From NCBI GenBank assembly GCA_025938935.1, contig JAPCWB010000001.1:248001-312000 (forward strand): a stretch of 64,000 bases of DNA, given 5' to 3'. Shown piece by piece: positions 53,373 through 62,240 of this stretch. Every line of letters begins with the position of its first letter. The first letter of the stretch is position 1. This stretch comes from Novosphingobium sp. MW5 (GTDB lineage: Bacteria; Pseudomonadota; Alphaproteobacteria; Sphingomonadales; Sphingomonadaceae). A program made the position numbers and the translations under genes. Below the pieces are notes generated by a model, which was not told the DNA's origin, did no database searches, and saw only the letters and a list, made by a program, of their open reading frames with translations.

Positions 53373-53890
53373 TTGATGTCCTCAAAACTGAGAGCAAAGG
53401 CCTGTTCCGGCGCGCCCTCTGCCACCGGGCAGGACAGGCGCACATTGGTCAGCGTGTAGCGATACCATTCGGGCACGTCGGCCGGGCGCGGGCCGGTCTC
53501 CTGTATGTGGCGTGCAAAGTCGGCTGACTCGGCATAGGTCACCTGCGGCATCACCGCTCCGCTGCGGCACATTTGCATCAGCCGCGCGAGCGCCGGACTG
53601 TCCTTGGCAACAGCGAGCGACAGCACCGAAGCGCCCGAGGTTGGGGCAAACGATCCAGTGAACTTGAGGCCGCTTTCCTTGCCTGAAATGCCCCGGATTT
53701 CCTTGCGCGCGGGTTGCTTGCGCCAGTAATTGGCTTCGGAACGAACCCAGCCCTTGAAAGTGCCCTTGCCGCCACCGTTGACGCCGGGAATCTCGACATA
53801 GCTAGGGCCGATGTAGTCTGCCCATGCCGAAGTGGAAGCCGTCAGCGCAAGCGCAGCCACTACACCGCGCGACAGGAACCGGCCCATCAT
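53219..53890 (-). CDS. Exported Hcp-like domain protein (N-terminal part, probably frameshifted)
   Basis: Signal peptide (SRGVVAALALTASTSAWAD), then a ~150-residue domain resembling type VI secretion Hcp tube proteins: YVEIPGVNGGGKGTFKGWVRSEANYW, LSLAVAKDSPALARLMQMCRSG, PQVTYAES, YRYTLTNVRLSCPVAEG, QAFALSFEDIKWLN. The last ~45 residues (after KLPPAAKG) are in the wrong frame; the correct continuation is the 52245-53372 frame. Hcp normally has no signal peptide and lies with T6SS genes, none of which are here. The fold may have been reused for an extracytoplasmic task in this cluster. Confidence 0.7.
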   Translation of the reverse strand: MMGRFLSRGVVAALALTASTSAWADYIGPSYVEIPGVNGGGKGTFKGWVRSEANYWRKQPARKEIRGISGKESGLKFTGSFAPTSGASVLSLAVAKDSPALARLMQMCRSGAVMPQVTYAESADFARHIQETGPRPADVPEWYRYTLTNVRLSCPVAEGAPEQAFALSFEDIKWLNSAPQPKPRVVTTVPAKLPPAAKGAKADPGSSRGSRRLPMRMTSSARR

Positions 53891-54369
53891 TTCGACGCCT
53901 TTCCGGGGTTTCGATCAGCTCAATCCGGTAGCCATCTGGATCCGTAATCATCATCATGCGGACCGCGCCATGGACGATCTTCACTTCGCCACCCTTGAAA
54001 CCAAGGCTTTCCAGCCGCGCATTCACTGCCGCAAAATCCGGGACGCGCAGGGCAATCCGGTCAAAGCCGTGGACGTGCTGCACCTTGCAGAATCGGGCCG
54101 GTCTTGTCGGTCACCAGCATGATCCCCGCATCGGCCGGGTTGCTGCCGAAGCCGACCACCATGTCAGGACGATCCTTGGGCCCGAAGCGCATCCGCAGCT
54201 TCATGCCAAGTCCCTCGGTGTAAAACTTCAGCGAGCGTTCGGGCTGGGTGACGTAGATTGCCGGCCCGACCATCCCCTCTGGCGCAATAGCTGGCGCGCT
54301 CTGGGCAGCTGCCTTTTGGGGCGTGGCGGTGGCGATCACCAGAGCCGTAATAGTAGCAAAACGGATCAT
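53802..54369 (-). pseudogene. Exported VOC protein, two frameshifts
   Basis: Signal peptide (MIRFATITALVIATATPQKAAAQ) then a VOC domain: GPAIYVTQPERSLKFYTEGLGMKLRMRFG, GIMLVTDKTGPILQ in one frame. From about 54078 it continues in another frame as HVHGFDRIALRVPDF, SLGFKGGEVKIVH, MMITDPDGYRIELIETP. A second shift near 53904 (a run of four C that should be five) would give an ending PGKASK and a stop beside the next ATG. Restored length is about 175 residues. First codons overlap the DUF1552 stop (ATGA). Resembles the exported VOC at 40522. Confidence 0.8.
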
Positions 54370-55712
54370 GCCAGCACCTCCGTGATCGGCTTGGCAGTCT
54401 TCATTGCACCCTCACCCCATTCGCTGACCGACATGCCCATTGCTTGCTGGATTGTGAGGCCGACGCGCGAGCTGGGATCGCCATTGCCGCTGATGTGCTG
54501 ACCCTGCTTCCACTTGCCGCCGCCCGAACCGGCGACGAGGATTGGAAGGTTGTCTACGGAGTGGATCTTGGCGAAATTGCTTTCCGAAGTAGCGAGCACC
54601 AGGCTGTTGTCGAGCAGCGTTCCCGCGCCTTCCTTTACCCCGTCCATCATTTTCAGCATGGAAGCGAGCGTATCCATCGACTTTTCGATGAAGAAGGTGG
54701 CCTTGGGCTGGTAACCCAGCTTTTCGTCGACCGGTTCTTCGTGAGTCAGTTCGTGGAATGCTACTGGATCGCCGGGCTTGCGCAGGTTCGAGCCGGCATT
54801 CGACAGGGCCATCGAGAACACCCGCGTCTGGTTGCAGGCCAGCGCCATGACGAGCAGCTGGCCAAGCAGGTCATGCGTATTCGTCGCCACATCCCATGTC
54901 GGCCCAAGCTCGCGCTTGCCCGGTTCCTTGGGCAGGACGCAGGCCTGCGCCGGGGCAGGCTTTTCGAGCAGCTTGCCAAGCTGCTGCTCGACCTGCCGCA
55001 CCGAGGTGAAATACTGGTCCGCCCGCGCCCGGTCGGCGCTGCCCAGCGAGCGCATCAGTTCCTCGCGCTCGTCCTTTACCGAGCTGAGCACGCTCTGGCG
55101 GATCATCACATCGGGATCGGGGGTGAACTCGGCCTTGTTGGGATCGCGGAATTCGGCACCGAACATGCGCTTGTACAGCTGCACCGGATCGACCTCGCTG
55201 GGGTTCACGGTGGAGCCCGCACGCATTGAATAGCTGACGCTCGACTGGCCGGTGCAGGCAAGTTCGAGCGAGCGGAAGCGGGTGTTGCCGCCGATGTGGT
55301 CGGAGATCAGGCAATCGAGCGTCGGCAGCAGGCTGGTGCCCCCCGTCACCCCGCCGGTTAGCGGCGCCGCACCGGAAAGCGTCGCCATGACACCCGACCA
55401 GTGGACAAGGTTGGGCTTGCCATCGAGCACGCAGTTGAAGTTGGAAAAGACCGAAACCTTGTCCTTGAAGGGCGCGATCGGGGAAAGTTCAGGCTTGATG
55501 TCATAGTCCCGGCCGAGCTTGCTGGGAAACCAGCGCGCAGTGTTGACGCCGCAGCCCCAGAACCATGTGCCAAAGCGCACCGGGATCGGCGCGCCATTGG
55601 CCAGCGCCTCGCCGTTGCCATCCAGGAACATGTCGAACAGCGGCAGGGCCATGGCCACGCTGGCTCCGCGAACGGCACCGCGCAGCAGGCTGCGCCTTGA
55701 CCACTTGCTCAT
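54366..55712 (-). CDS. DUF1552 protein with twin-arginine signal
   Basis: A 448-residue protein. The leader SRRSLLRGAVRGASVAMALPLFDMFL is a Tat-type signal. DUF1552 features: PVRFGTWFWGCGVNTARWFP, VSVFSNFNC, LLPTLDCLISDHIGG, VLATSESNFAKIHSVDNLPILVAGSGGG. Relatives, originally seen in planctomycetes and gammaproteobacteria, co-occur with DUF1592-type cytochromes; the fold resembles alkaline-phosphatase/sulfatase-like proteins, function unknown. Overlaps the genes on both sides by four bases, so it is in a tightly coupled operon. Confidence 0.9.
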   Translation of the reverse strand: MSKWSRRSLLRGAVRGASVAMALPLFDMFLDGNGEALANGAPIPVRFGTWFWGCGVNTARWFPSKLGRDYDIKPELSPIAPFKDKVSVFSNFNCVLDGKPNLVHWSGVMATLSGAAPLTGGVTGGTSLLPTLDCLISDHIGGNTRFRSLELACTGQSSVSYSMRAGSTVNPSEVDPVQLYKRMFGAEFRDPNKAEFTPDPDVMIRQSVLSSVKDEREELMRSLGSADRARADQYFTSVRQVEQQLGKLLEKPAPAQACVLPKEPGKRELGPTWDVATNTHDLLGQLLVMALACNQTRVFSMALSNAGSNLRKPGDPVAFHELTHEEPVDEKLGYQPKATFFIEKSMDTLASMLKMMDGVKEGAGTLLDNSLVLATSESNFAKIHSVDNLPILVAGSGGGKWKQGQHISGNGDPSSRVGLTIQQAMGMSVSEWGEGAMKTAKPITEVLA

Positions 55713-57437
55713 CGTGCATTCCCCTTTCCGCCAGCCGACGGGGCGGTGGCCGTGTTGACTGGAGTAACCGGACGGACAGAACGGAGCGCTTCGCTCATCG
55801 CCATGTCTTTCATCAGCGCCGGCAGGCGGTATCCGCCCGCAGCAAATCGGTTGAGCGCCTGATCAAGCCAGGCAGTGTCTTGCTCGTCTACCGCGCGGCC
55901 TGCGCCATATTCGAATGCGCGGCGCACCAGGCAGCTCGGCACCGCGGGGCTTTCGCGCAGGGCGCTGGCAAGGCCCAGCAGCCCAACATAGGACTTGCCC
56001 TCGAACTTGCCCGAGGCGTCGATCAGGGCACTGTTCTCATGCGTGCGGTAGTTACCCACCGCATCGTAATTCTCGATCGACAGGCCGATCGGGTCGGTCA
56101 GCTTGTGGCACCCGGCACAGGCCGGGCTTTCCTGATGGACGGTAAGGCGCTGGCGGGCGGTGCGGTAAAGCGGGTTCGACACGTCCTGCACCAGCTGGAA
56201 ATTCACGTTGGCCGGCGGCTGCGGCACCATCTGGCAGAGCAGCATCTCGCGCACGTTCTTGCCGCGGATGGTGGGAGAGCTTCGTCCCTCGTGTGTCGGA
56301 TCGAGCATCAGGAAGCCCGCAAGGCTGAGGATGCCCGCGCGCGGTTCGCTCGCCGGGAAGGTATAGGGTGTCCATCCATCGAAGCCGCTGCCCGGCACCG
56401 CAACCCGGTATAGCGCGCCAAGGTTGCGGTTCATGAAGGTCTTGCGGGTCGTGAACAGGTCTCGGTAGTCGCCCCGGTTGGTCACCAGATGATCGACGAT
56501 GGTCCGCAACGTCTGTTCCTGCGCATCGCGCGCAAGTGCCGAGCTGAACTTGGGATAGATCGCCTGATCCTTGGCAAGCCCCTGGAATTGTTCATAGCCG
56601 AACATATCCGAGAAGAAGGACCGCACGCCCTGCTCGAACTGCGGCGCGGCCAGCATGGCATCGATCAGGCGGCCCGCTTTTTCGGGATCACGCAATTCTC
56701 CGCGCGCAGCGGCATCGAGCAGGGCATTATCCGGCGGCGCATCCCACAACAGGAAGCTGATCCGGCTGGCGAGAGAGTAGTCGTCGAGCCTGAGGCCACC
56801 GGCAGCAGAGGCATCCGCCACCGCACGTTCAGTGCGGAAGATGAAGTTGGGCGAGATCATCATGCGCTCAATGGCTGCCTGCAGGCCCCGGTCGAACGAG
56901 CGGCTGTTGGCAGTCACGCCGCGCGCCAGTGGCGATGATCGATGCAAGCTCGCTATCGACGAGCGGACGCCGATAGAGTTGGCGGCCTACTGCCGCCACC
57001 ACGCTTCGCGCGCAGGTCTCATCGAAAGAGCCGGTGAAGGGAGTGCATGGCACCTGCACACGCTTTTCGCGGATTACCTGAGCTGAAATCTCTCTGGCGC
57101 GCAGTTCGTACTGCTCTATCCCCGATCCGGTCACGGTCACGGCGGAGTCGCCGATGGCCAGCAGGCCCTTGTCGCGCAGGGATGGCTCGAAGCGGCCGGG
57201 GATTGTGATGCCGGGACCAAAGACCTGGGCAATGCTGCGCGCATACTGCGCTTCGTTGAGCCGCCTGAGGCCAGTAGCCCCCGGCGCGGGCGCTGCCGCT
57301 ACAGCCGGAGTCTGGGCGGAAACGAGGTCAGCCTTGCCGATCGTGATTATACCGAGCACCGCAGCGGACGTCGAAGCAAGGATTGCCAAAGTCCGAGACG
57401 CAGTCTTCCTTCCGCGGTTGGATTGCACGCCAGCCAT
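55709..57437 (-). pseudogene. DUF1592/DUF1588/DUF1585 cytochrome-like protein, frameshifted
   Basis: N-terminal part (57437 to about 56940): exported leader with TLAILASTSAAVLGII, then LRRLNEAQYARSIAQVFGP (DUF1587/1595-type) and AAVGRQLYRRPLVDSELASIIA. The C-terminal part continues in another frame: RGLQAAIERMMISPNFIFRTE (DUF1592), GILSLAGFLMLDPTHEGRSSPTIRGKNVREMLLC (DUF1588), a CAGCH heme-c motif in SPACAGCHKLTDPIGLSIENYDAVG, and DUF1585 at the end. One base too many or too few near 56935-56945 splits it. ATG 57437 has GGGAGAGAG in front. Restored, about 575 residues. It is the first gene of this operon, under operator 57529. Confidence 0.85.
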
Positions 57438-57528
57438 TTCTCTCTCCCAGCCCGGCAGACTGCGTTCGCAATTTGCGATCACGAAACCGGTCAGGACACA
57501 TAGCAGCGACGTGAAAACCGCGTCAAGA

Positions 57529-57549
57529 TATGCGATGTAGTATCGCATA
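57529..57549. promoter_or_regulatory. TATGCG-N9-CGCATA operator, DUF1592 operon
   Basis: TATGCG-ATGTAGTAT-CGCATA; arms extend to 8 bp (TATGCGAT/ATCGCATA). Located about 92 bases upstream of the GGGAGAGAG-ATG start, in the expected promoter region. Confidence 0.75.
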
Positions 57550-57848
57550 AAATAGCGGTCTGTTAATCCAGCCTCGCTATGCTTTCCATGGCCGCGGGCT
57601 CATTGGGGCGCGATGTTTCTGTCTGGTCCCTGCCGAGCGATTAACCCGCCGATGATGAAATAAGCGAGATCATCGTATCCAGTCTCGCCCTCGGCTAAGG
57701 CGATGCCGGGATTTTTTTCAACGCGCGTTGCGCCGAAGAGTCTATATCGATCACTTCAGCGAACTCCTTAAATGCGTAGCCTGAATTTTTTGCGGCTTCT
57801 CCTTGCATTCGGTGATCGCCTTGTAAGTTCCAGAGCATGTGACCCAGG
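57550..57848. other. Intergenic region between divergent DUF1592 operon and 57849 frame
   Basis: No gene, tRNA or clear repeat seen. Confidence 0.45.
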
Positions 57849-58058
57849 ATGAACAACTACCCCACCCTCCGGCTCGGCGTCCTGCAAGGCATGTCCGACC
57901 AAAAAGCCCTGGTGGATGCCGACCCCGAGCATCTGCAAAAGCCCGAAGGACCCTATGACCTCGCCGCCGTCGAGTTACTTGAAAACGACATGTGCGACGA
58001 ATTTCTCAAGCGGCTCGAACCGTTTCGCCAAGGATACCTGTTCATCCGCCGACCGTGA
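57849..58058 (+). CDS. Possible small protein, 69 residues
   Basis: Frame MNNYPTLRLGVLQGMSDQ... ending LEPFRQGYLFIRRP. The sequence is protein-like (acidic helix LAAVELLENDMCDEFLKRLEPF), but no family is recognised and the ribosome site is weak (CCAGGATG). It sits alone between divergent/convergent operons. It may be a truncated or spurious gene. Confidence 0.3.
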   Translation: MNNYPTLRLGVLQGMSDQKALVDADPEHLQKPEGPYDLAAVELLENDMCDEFLKRLEPFRQGYLFIRRP

Positions 58059-58069
58059 CCTAAGGCACC

Positions 58070-59545
58070 TTAGAATTTCATCGAGAATGGATCTCGTCGA
58101 TCTCCCGAATAGTCGATGAACACGGTCTTGGTCTGCAGCCATTCAAGGATGCCGGCCTGTCCGCGAACCCGGCCATAGCCTGAATCCTTCATGCCACCGA
58201 ACGGGACCTGCGGGGCGGCCTGGCGGTAGGTGTTGACCCAGACCACGCCCGATTTGATCGCGCGCATCATCCGCATGCAGCGGTTGATGTCCTGCGACCA
58301 GACGCCCGAGGCAAGGCCGTAAGGCGTGTCGTTGGCAATGCTTATCGCCTCTTCCTCGTCGCCGAAGGGGATGATCGACAGGACCGGGCCGAAGATCTCT
58401 TCCGCCGCCACCTTCATGTCGTTGCGCACGTCGGCGAAGATCGTTGGCTGGACGAAGAAACCCTTGTCCAGCCCCGGCCCCTCTGCGCGCCCGCCGCCCG
58501 CGACGAGCCGCGCGCCGTCGCCTTTTGCGGCTTCGATGAAGGACAGGATCTTGGCGAACTGCGGCTCGTTGGCGGCGGTGCCCATTTCGGTTTCTCTGAG
58601 CCGGGGATCGCCCATGACGATCTGCCCGGCGCGCGCCGCCAGTCCTTCGACCATGCGGTCATAAACGCCGCGTTGGACCAGCAGGCGGCTGCCTGCGATG
58701 CAGGTCTGCCCGGTCGCGCCGAATATGCCTGCCAGCGCGCCGATGAGCGCACGGTCGAAATCGCAGTCATCGAAAACAATGTTGGGCGACTTGCCGCCGA
58801 GTTCGAGGCAGACCGGCTTCAGGTTCGCTGCCCCCGCCGCCGCAATCGCGCGGCCGACGCCGGGGCTGCCTGTGAAGCTGATCTTGTCGATCCCCCGATG
58901 CGCGGTGAGCGCCGCCCCGGTCTCTCCCGCGCCGGTGACAACCTGGAAGACGCCCGCGGGGAAGCCTGCCTGCTCCGCCAATTTCGCAATTTCCAGCGTA
59001 GTGGCCGAGGCGTGCTCGCTAGGCTTGGCGATCACGCAGTTTCCGGCAGCGAGCGCGGCAGGCATCGTGTTGCACAGGATTGCCACGGGCGAATTCCACG
59101 CGGTGATGCAGGCCACGACGCCGAAGGGTTCGTGCACCACGAGTCCCGCCGTATCGGTCACGTCGAGCGGCACGACATCGCCTGTGACCTTATCTGCCCA
59201 GCTGGCGTAGTAGCGGAACAGACGAGCGGCATAGCCCATCTGGTTTGAGGTTTCGCGGATCACCTTGCCGTTGTCGGTGGTCTCAAGCAGAGCGAGCCGG
59301 TCGGCATTGGCTTCGATCAGGTCGGCCAGCCGGTTCAGTAGCGCGGCGCGCGCGCCCGGCAGCTTGGAGGCCCATCCTGGCGCGGCGCGGCGGGCGGCGT
59401 GGACCGCCTCATTGACGTCATCGGCACTGGCCACCTGGATCTGGGCATGGACCGACTGGTCATAGGGGTTGGTCGCCGGGATCGTTTGCCCAAGCGAACC
59501 GTCGCGCCATTGGCCGTCGATGAAGATCTGGTAGGCGGTGGTCAT
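58070..59545 (-). CDS. NAD(P)-dependent aldehyde dehydrogenase
   Basis: A 491-residue ALDH. ITAWNSPVAILCNTMPAALAAGN, the coenzyme segment FTGSPGVGR, general base Glu248 (LELGGKSPN) and nucleophile Cys282 (GQTCIAG) are intact. EEIFGPVLSIIPF and PFGGMKDSGYGR complete the family pattern. It oxidises an aldehyde to an acid. That acid could feed the downstream CoA transferases. With the LuxE/LuxC-like reductases it gives the island enzymes for both directions of the acid/aldehyde step. Last gene of the leftward operon. Confidence 0.95.
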   Translation of the reverse strand: MTTAYQIFIDGQWRDGSLGQTIPATNPYDQSVHAQIQVASADDVNEAVHAARRAAPGWASKLPGARAALLNRLADLIEANADRLALLETTDNGKVIRETSNQMGYAARLFRYYASWADKVTGDVVPLDVTDTAGLVVHEPFGVVACITAWNSPVAILCNTMPAALAAGNCVIAKPSEHASATTLEIAKLAEQAGFPAGVFQVVTGAGETGAALTAHRGIDKISFTGSPGVGRAIAAAGAANLKPVCLELGGKSPNIVFDDCDFDRALIGALAGIFGATGQTCIAGSRLLVQRGVYDRMVEGLAARAGQIVMGDPRLRETEMGTAANEPQFAKILSFIEAAKGDGARLVAGGGRAEGPGLDKGFFVQPTIFADVRNDMKVAAEEIFGPVLSIIPFGDEEEAISIANDTPYGLASGVWSQDINRCMRMMRAIKSGVVWVNTYRQAAPQVPFGGMKDSGYGRVRGQAGILEWLQTKTVFIDYSGDRRDPFSMKF

Positions 59546-59570
59546 GGCTGGCCCTTATATGAGAGGGAAA

Positions 59571-60395
59571 TCAGGCGGTGCGGACGGTGGCAACCATGTT
59601 CTTCGCCTCGCCCTGCTGGGTCCAGACCTCGGCTCCCGTCTCGTTCGGCTCGCCGCAGACGTGCAGCGGCACGCCATCGAAAGCGGGCTGCTGGCCGCGG
59701 AAGTCGAATCCGGTGATTGGAGCGTCCAGCCGCTGCGAGGCCAGCCGCATCAGCAAGGTTGCCTGCAAGGGACCGTGGACGACAAGCGACGGATAGGCTT
59801 CCACGCCCATCGCATAGGGCCGGTCGTAATGGATGCGGTGGCCATTCATCGTTAGCGCCGAATAGCGGAACAGTAGGACCGGATCGGGATCGATCGTCTC
59901 CACCCACGACACGGAAGGAGCAGGCTGTCCCTGCGGCGCGGGGAGCGATCCGGCGGCGGGTTCGCGGTAGACGAGGTCTTGCTCCTCGGTCACGGCAAGG
60001 CCCGCCGCGCCCGACAGTTCGTGCCGCAGCGTGACGAAGACCAGGGTGCCGGACTTGCCTGTCTTTTCGGCGACGGCGGTGATGGTCGAGGTCTTGCTCA
60101 CCTCCTCGCCCAGCCGCAGGTCGCCGTGGAAGGTCAGCCGGCCGCCGGCCCACATCCGGCGCGGTAAGGGCACCGGGGGCAGGAAGCCGCCCTTGGCCGG
60201 ATGGCCATCCGGACCGAGGCCCGCAGGCGGCCGCACGTCCCAGAAATAGAGCCAATGGTGCAGCAGCGGCAGGGCATCGCCTGCCTTGCCCGCGCCCTCG
60301 CCGCTCAATGCCACATCGAGCGCATTGCTGCGCGCCACTTCGAGCACGTCGGTCACGGTCTGGCTGCGGCCAATCCAGTCGGCAAATTCGCTCAC
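59571..60395 (-). CDS. MaoC-like / FAS1-type acyl-CoA hydratase (mesaconyl-C4-CoA hydratase-like)
   Basis: A 274-residue protein with two hot-dog repeats. The N-terminal half has DVRPPAGLGPDGHPAKGGFLPPVPLPRRMWAGG, as in the N-terminal MaoC-type dehydratase domain. The C-terminal half has FRYSALTMNGHRIHYDRPYAMGVEAYPSLVVHGP, where the Asn/His... HIHYD and VHGP elements form the hydratase active site. It hydrates an enoyl-CoA such as mesaconyl- or itaconyl-CoA-type thioesters. GTG 60395 overlaps the preceding stop (GTGA). Confidence 0.85.
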   Translation of the reverse strand: MSEFADWIGRSQTVTDVLEVARSNALDVALSGEGAGKAGDALPLLHHWLYFWDVRPPAGLGPDGHPAKGGFLPPVPLPRRMWAGGRLTFHGDLRLGEEVSKTSTITAVAEKTGKSGTLVFVTLRHELSGAAGLAVTEEQDLVYREPAAGSLPAPQGQPAPSVSWVETIDPDPVLLFRYSALTMNGHRIHYDRPYAMGVEAYPSLVVHGPLQATLLMRLASQRLDAPITGFDFRGQQPAFDGVPLHVCGEPNETGAEVWTQQGEAKNMVATVRTA

Positions 60396-61351
60396 AAAGG
60401 TGTTCCTCTCTGGTGCAGCAGCGGCAACCCCGGCCTCGGCCAGTCCACAGCGATCAGCAAGCCGTGGCCCGAAACGGTGATATAGGCGGTGCGCAGGTCC
60501 GGCCCGCCAAAGGCGATGTTGGTGCAATAGGGTTCAGGCCCCTGCCAGTATTCGAGCTTATCACCCTCAGACGAGAACACGGTGATGCCGCCAGTGACGA
60601 GGGTGCCGACGCACACGTTGCCATTGGCCTCTAGCGCCATCGAATCGAACCGCTGGTAGCCTGTCGCCTGCCCCAGCATCTTGCCGCCGTTGGGACTGGG
60701 CCGGGGCAGCTTGCCCACTTCGCCCCGCCCGGTGATCGGCCATTGCCACAGCCGTCCGGTTTCGGTCTCCGAGGCATAGAGCGTGCTCTCGTCCGGCGAA
60801 AGGCCGACGCCGTTGGGGGTAAGCATCGGGAACACCGCCTGCCGGATCCGGCTGCCGTCGATGGAGGCGTGATAAATCACGCCCTGGTCCATCACCCCGT
60901 CGTATGTCTTGCCGTGATCGGTGAACCACATGTCGCCATTCGCGTCGAAGACGATGTCGTTCGGCCCGTTGATCGCCTTGCCGTCGCAGTGGGTGTAAAG
61001 CGTGGTGACTTTCCCGGTGTCCAGGTCCACCCGCTGGATCGACCCGCCGGTGTAGTCACGCGCGCGGCCATGCGGGCGGTCGTAGCCTTTTACGCCGAAG
61101 ATGTCTTCCTTCAGCCAGTGGAACCCGCCGTTCTGGCAGACGTAGCAGGCTCCGTCCGGGCCGATGGCAGCGCCATTGGGTCCGCCGCCGAGGTCCGCGA
61201 CAACTTCCTTGCGGCCATCGGGCTGGACGCGGATCAGCCGCCCGCCCTTGATCTCCACCACCAGCACCGATCCGTCGGCCATGGCAATCGGGCCTTCGGG
61301 GAAGATCAGGCCGTCGGTGACCACGCGGTAATTGAGCGTGAGGGTCTTCAC
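60392..61351 (-). CDS. SMP-30/gluconolactonase-like hydrolase
   Basis: A 319-residue six-bladed propeller. FPEGPIAMADGSVLVVEIKGG (metal-binding Glu in EGP), GGGPNGAAIGPDG, KAINGPNDIVFDANGDMWFTDHG (Asn/Asp ligands), LTPNGVGLSPDESTLYASE and YCTNIAFGGPDLRTAYIT are the family signatures. It hydrolyses lactones. It suggests that a ring-cleavage lactone or lactone-like ester arises in the pathway. Overlaps both neighbours by four bases. Confidence 0.92.
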   Translation of the reverse strand: MKTLTLNYRVVTDGLIFPEGPIAMADGSVLVVEIKGGRLIRVQPDGRKEVVADLGGGPNGAAIGPDGACYVCQNGGFHWLKEDIFGVKGYDRPHGRARDYTGGSIQRVDLDTGKVTTLYTHCDGKAINGPNDIVFDANGDMWFTDHGKTYDGVMDQGVIYHASIDGSRIRQAVFPMLTPNGVGLSPDESTLYASETETGRLWQWPITGRGEVGKLPRPSPNGGKMLGQATGYQRFDSMALEANGNVCVGTLVTGGITVFSSEGDKLEYWQGPEPYCTNIAFGGPDLRTAYITVSGHGLLIAVDWPRPGLPLLHQRGTPL

Positions 61352-62226
61352 CGCTTGCCCTCCACCAGTTCGATAATTGCCGGGAAGTATTTCGGCCCGA
61401 TGCCGGCATCGATCGCCGCCTTGTAATACTCAGCCGCCCGGTTCGCCATGCGCGGCTCGACACCCATCTCGCCGGCCAGTTCGATGGTATAGCCCATGTC
61501 CTTGAGGACATAGTCCATCGGGAACGCCTTTTCCGGGAAGGCGCGCGGGGCCATCGCCTTCTTGGCATGGTTCTGCAGCGCGAAGGAATTGCCCGAGCCA
61601 AGGCCCACCGCCTCGATCAGCTTGTCGTTCGTCACCCCGGCACGCTCGGCCACGACCATCATTTCGGCAAGCGCCGCCACCTGTTCGAACAGCAGGGTAT
61701 TGTTGATGAGCTTGACCACCTGCCCGCAGCCAACCTCGCCGCAGTGCGTCACGTCCGTGGCCATGTAGGCGAGCAGCGGCTGGATGCGGGCGAACAGCGC
61801 GTCGTCCGCGCCAACCATGATCGACAGCGTGCCGTCGACCGCCGCTTGCCGCGCGCGGGCGACGGGGGCGTCGGAAAAGGCGATGTCTTGTTGCTCCAGC
61901 ATGGCGGCGACGGCGCGCGCATCCGCGACGGAGGTCGTTGAAAGGTCGATCACCACCGTGCCCGGCTGGGCGTTGTTCGCGATCTCCTCGCAGACAGACG
62001 CAACCTGCCTGCCGCCGGGGAGCGAGAGGAATACAACTTCTGCCTCATGCACCGCAGCGCCGACCGAGACTGCCTCGACTGCGCCAATCGCAACCTGCGC
62101 GGCGACGGCATCCGTGTTGAGGTCGAACACCGAGACGCGAGCACCGTGCTTGCGCACCACATTCGCGCACATGCCCGAGCCCATGGCGCCAAGACCGATA
62201 AAGGCGGCGGGGGACTTGCTGCTCAT
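61348..62226 (-). CDS. 3-hydroxyisobutyrate-dehydrogenase-family oxidoreductase
   Basis: A 292-residue beta-hydroxyacid dehydrogenase. NAD(P) motif FIGLGAMGSGM (9-19), FSDAPVARARQAAVDGTLSIMVG substrate loop, catalytic Lys in CGQVVKLINN and KDMGYTIELAGEMG. SVFDLN after beta-2 suggests NAD. It oxidises a beta-hydroxy acid or reduces the semialdehyde. Overlaps the SMP-30 gene by four bases. Confidence 0.93.
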   Translation of the reverse strand: MSSKSPAAFIGLGAMGSGMCANVVRKHGARVSVFDLNTDAVAAQVAIGAVEAVSVGAAVHEAEVVFLSLPGGRQVASVCEEIANNAQPGTVVIDLSTTSVADARAVAAMLEQQDIAFSDAPVARARQAAVDGTLSIMVGADDALFARIQPLLAYMATDVTHCGEVGCGQVVKLINNTLLFEQVAALAEMMVVAERAGVTNDKLIEAVGLGSGNSFALQNHAKKAMAPRAFPEKAFPMDYVLKDMGYTIELAGEMGVEPRMANRAAEYYKAAIDAGIGPKYFPAIIELVEGKR

Positions 62227-62240
62227 GCCTTCCTCTCCAG

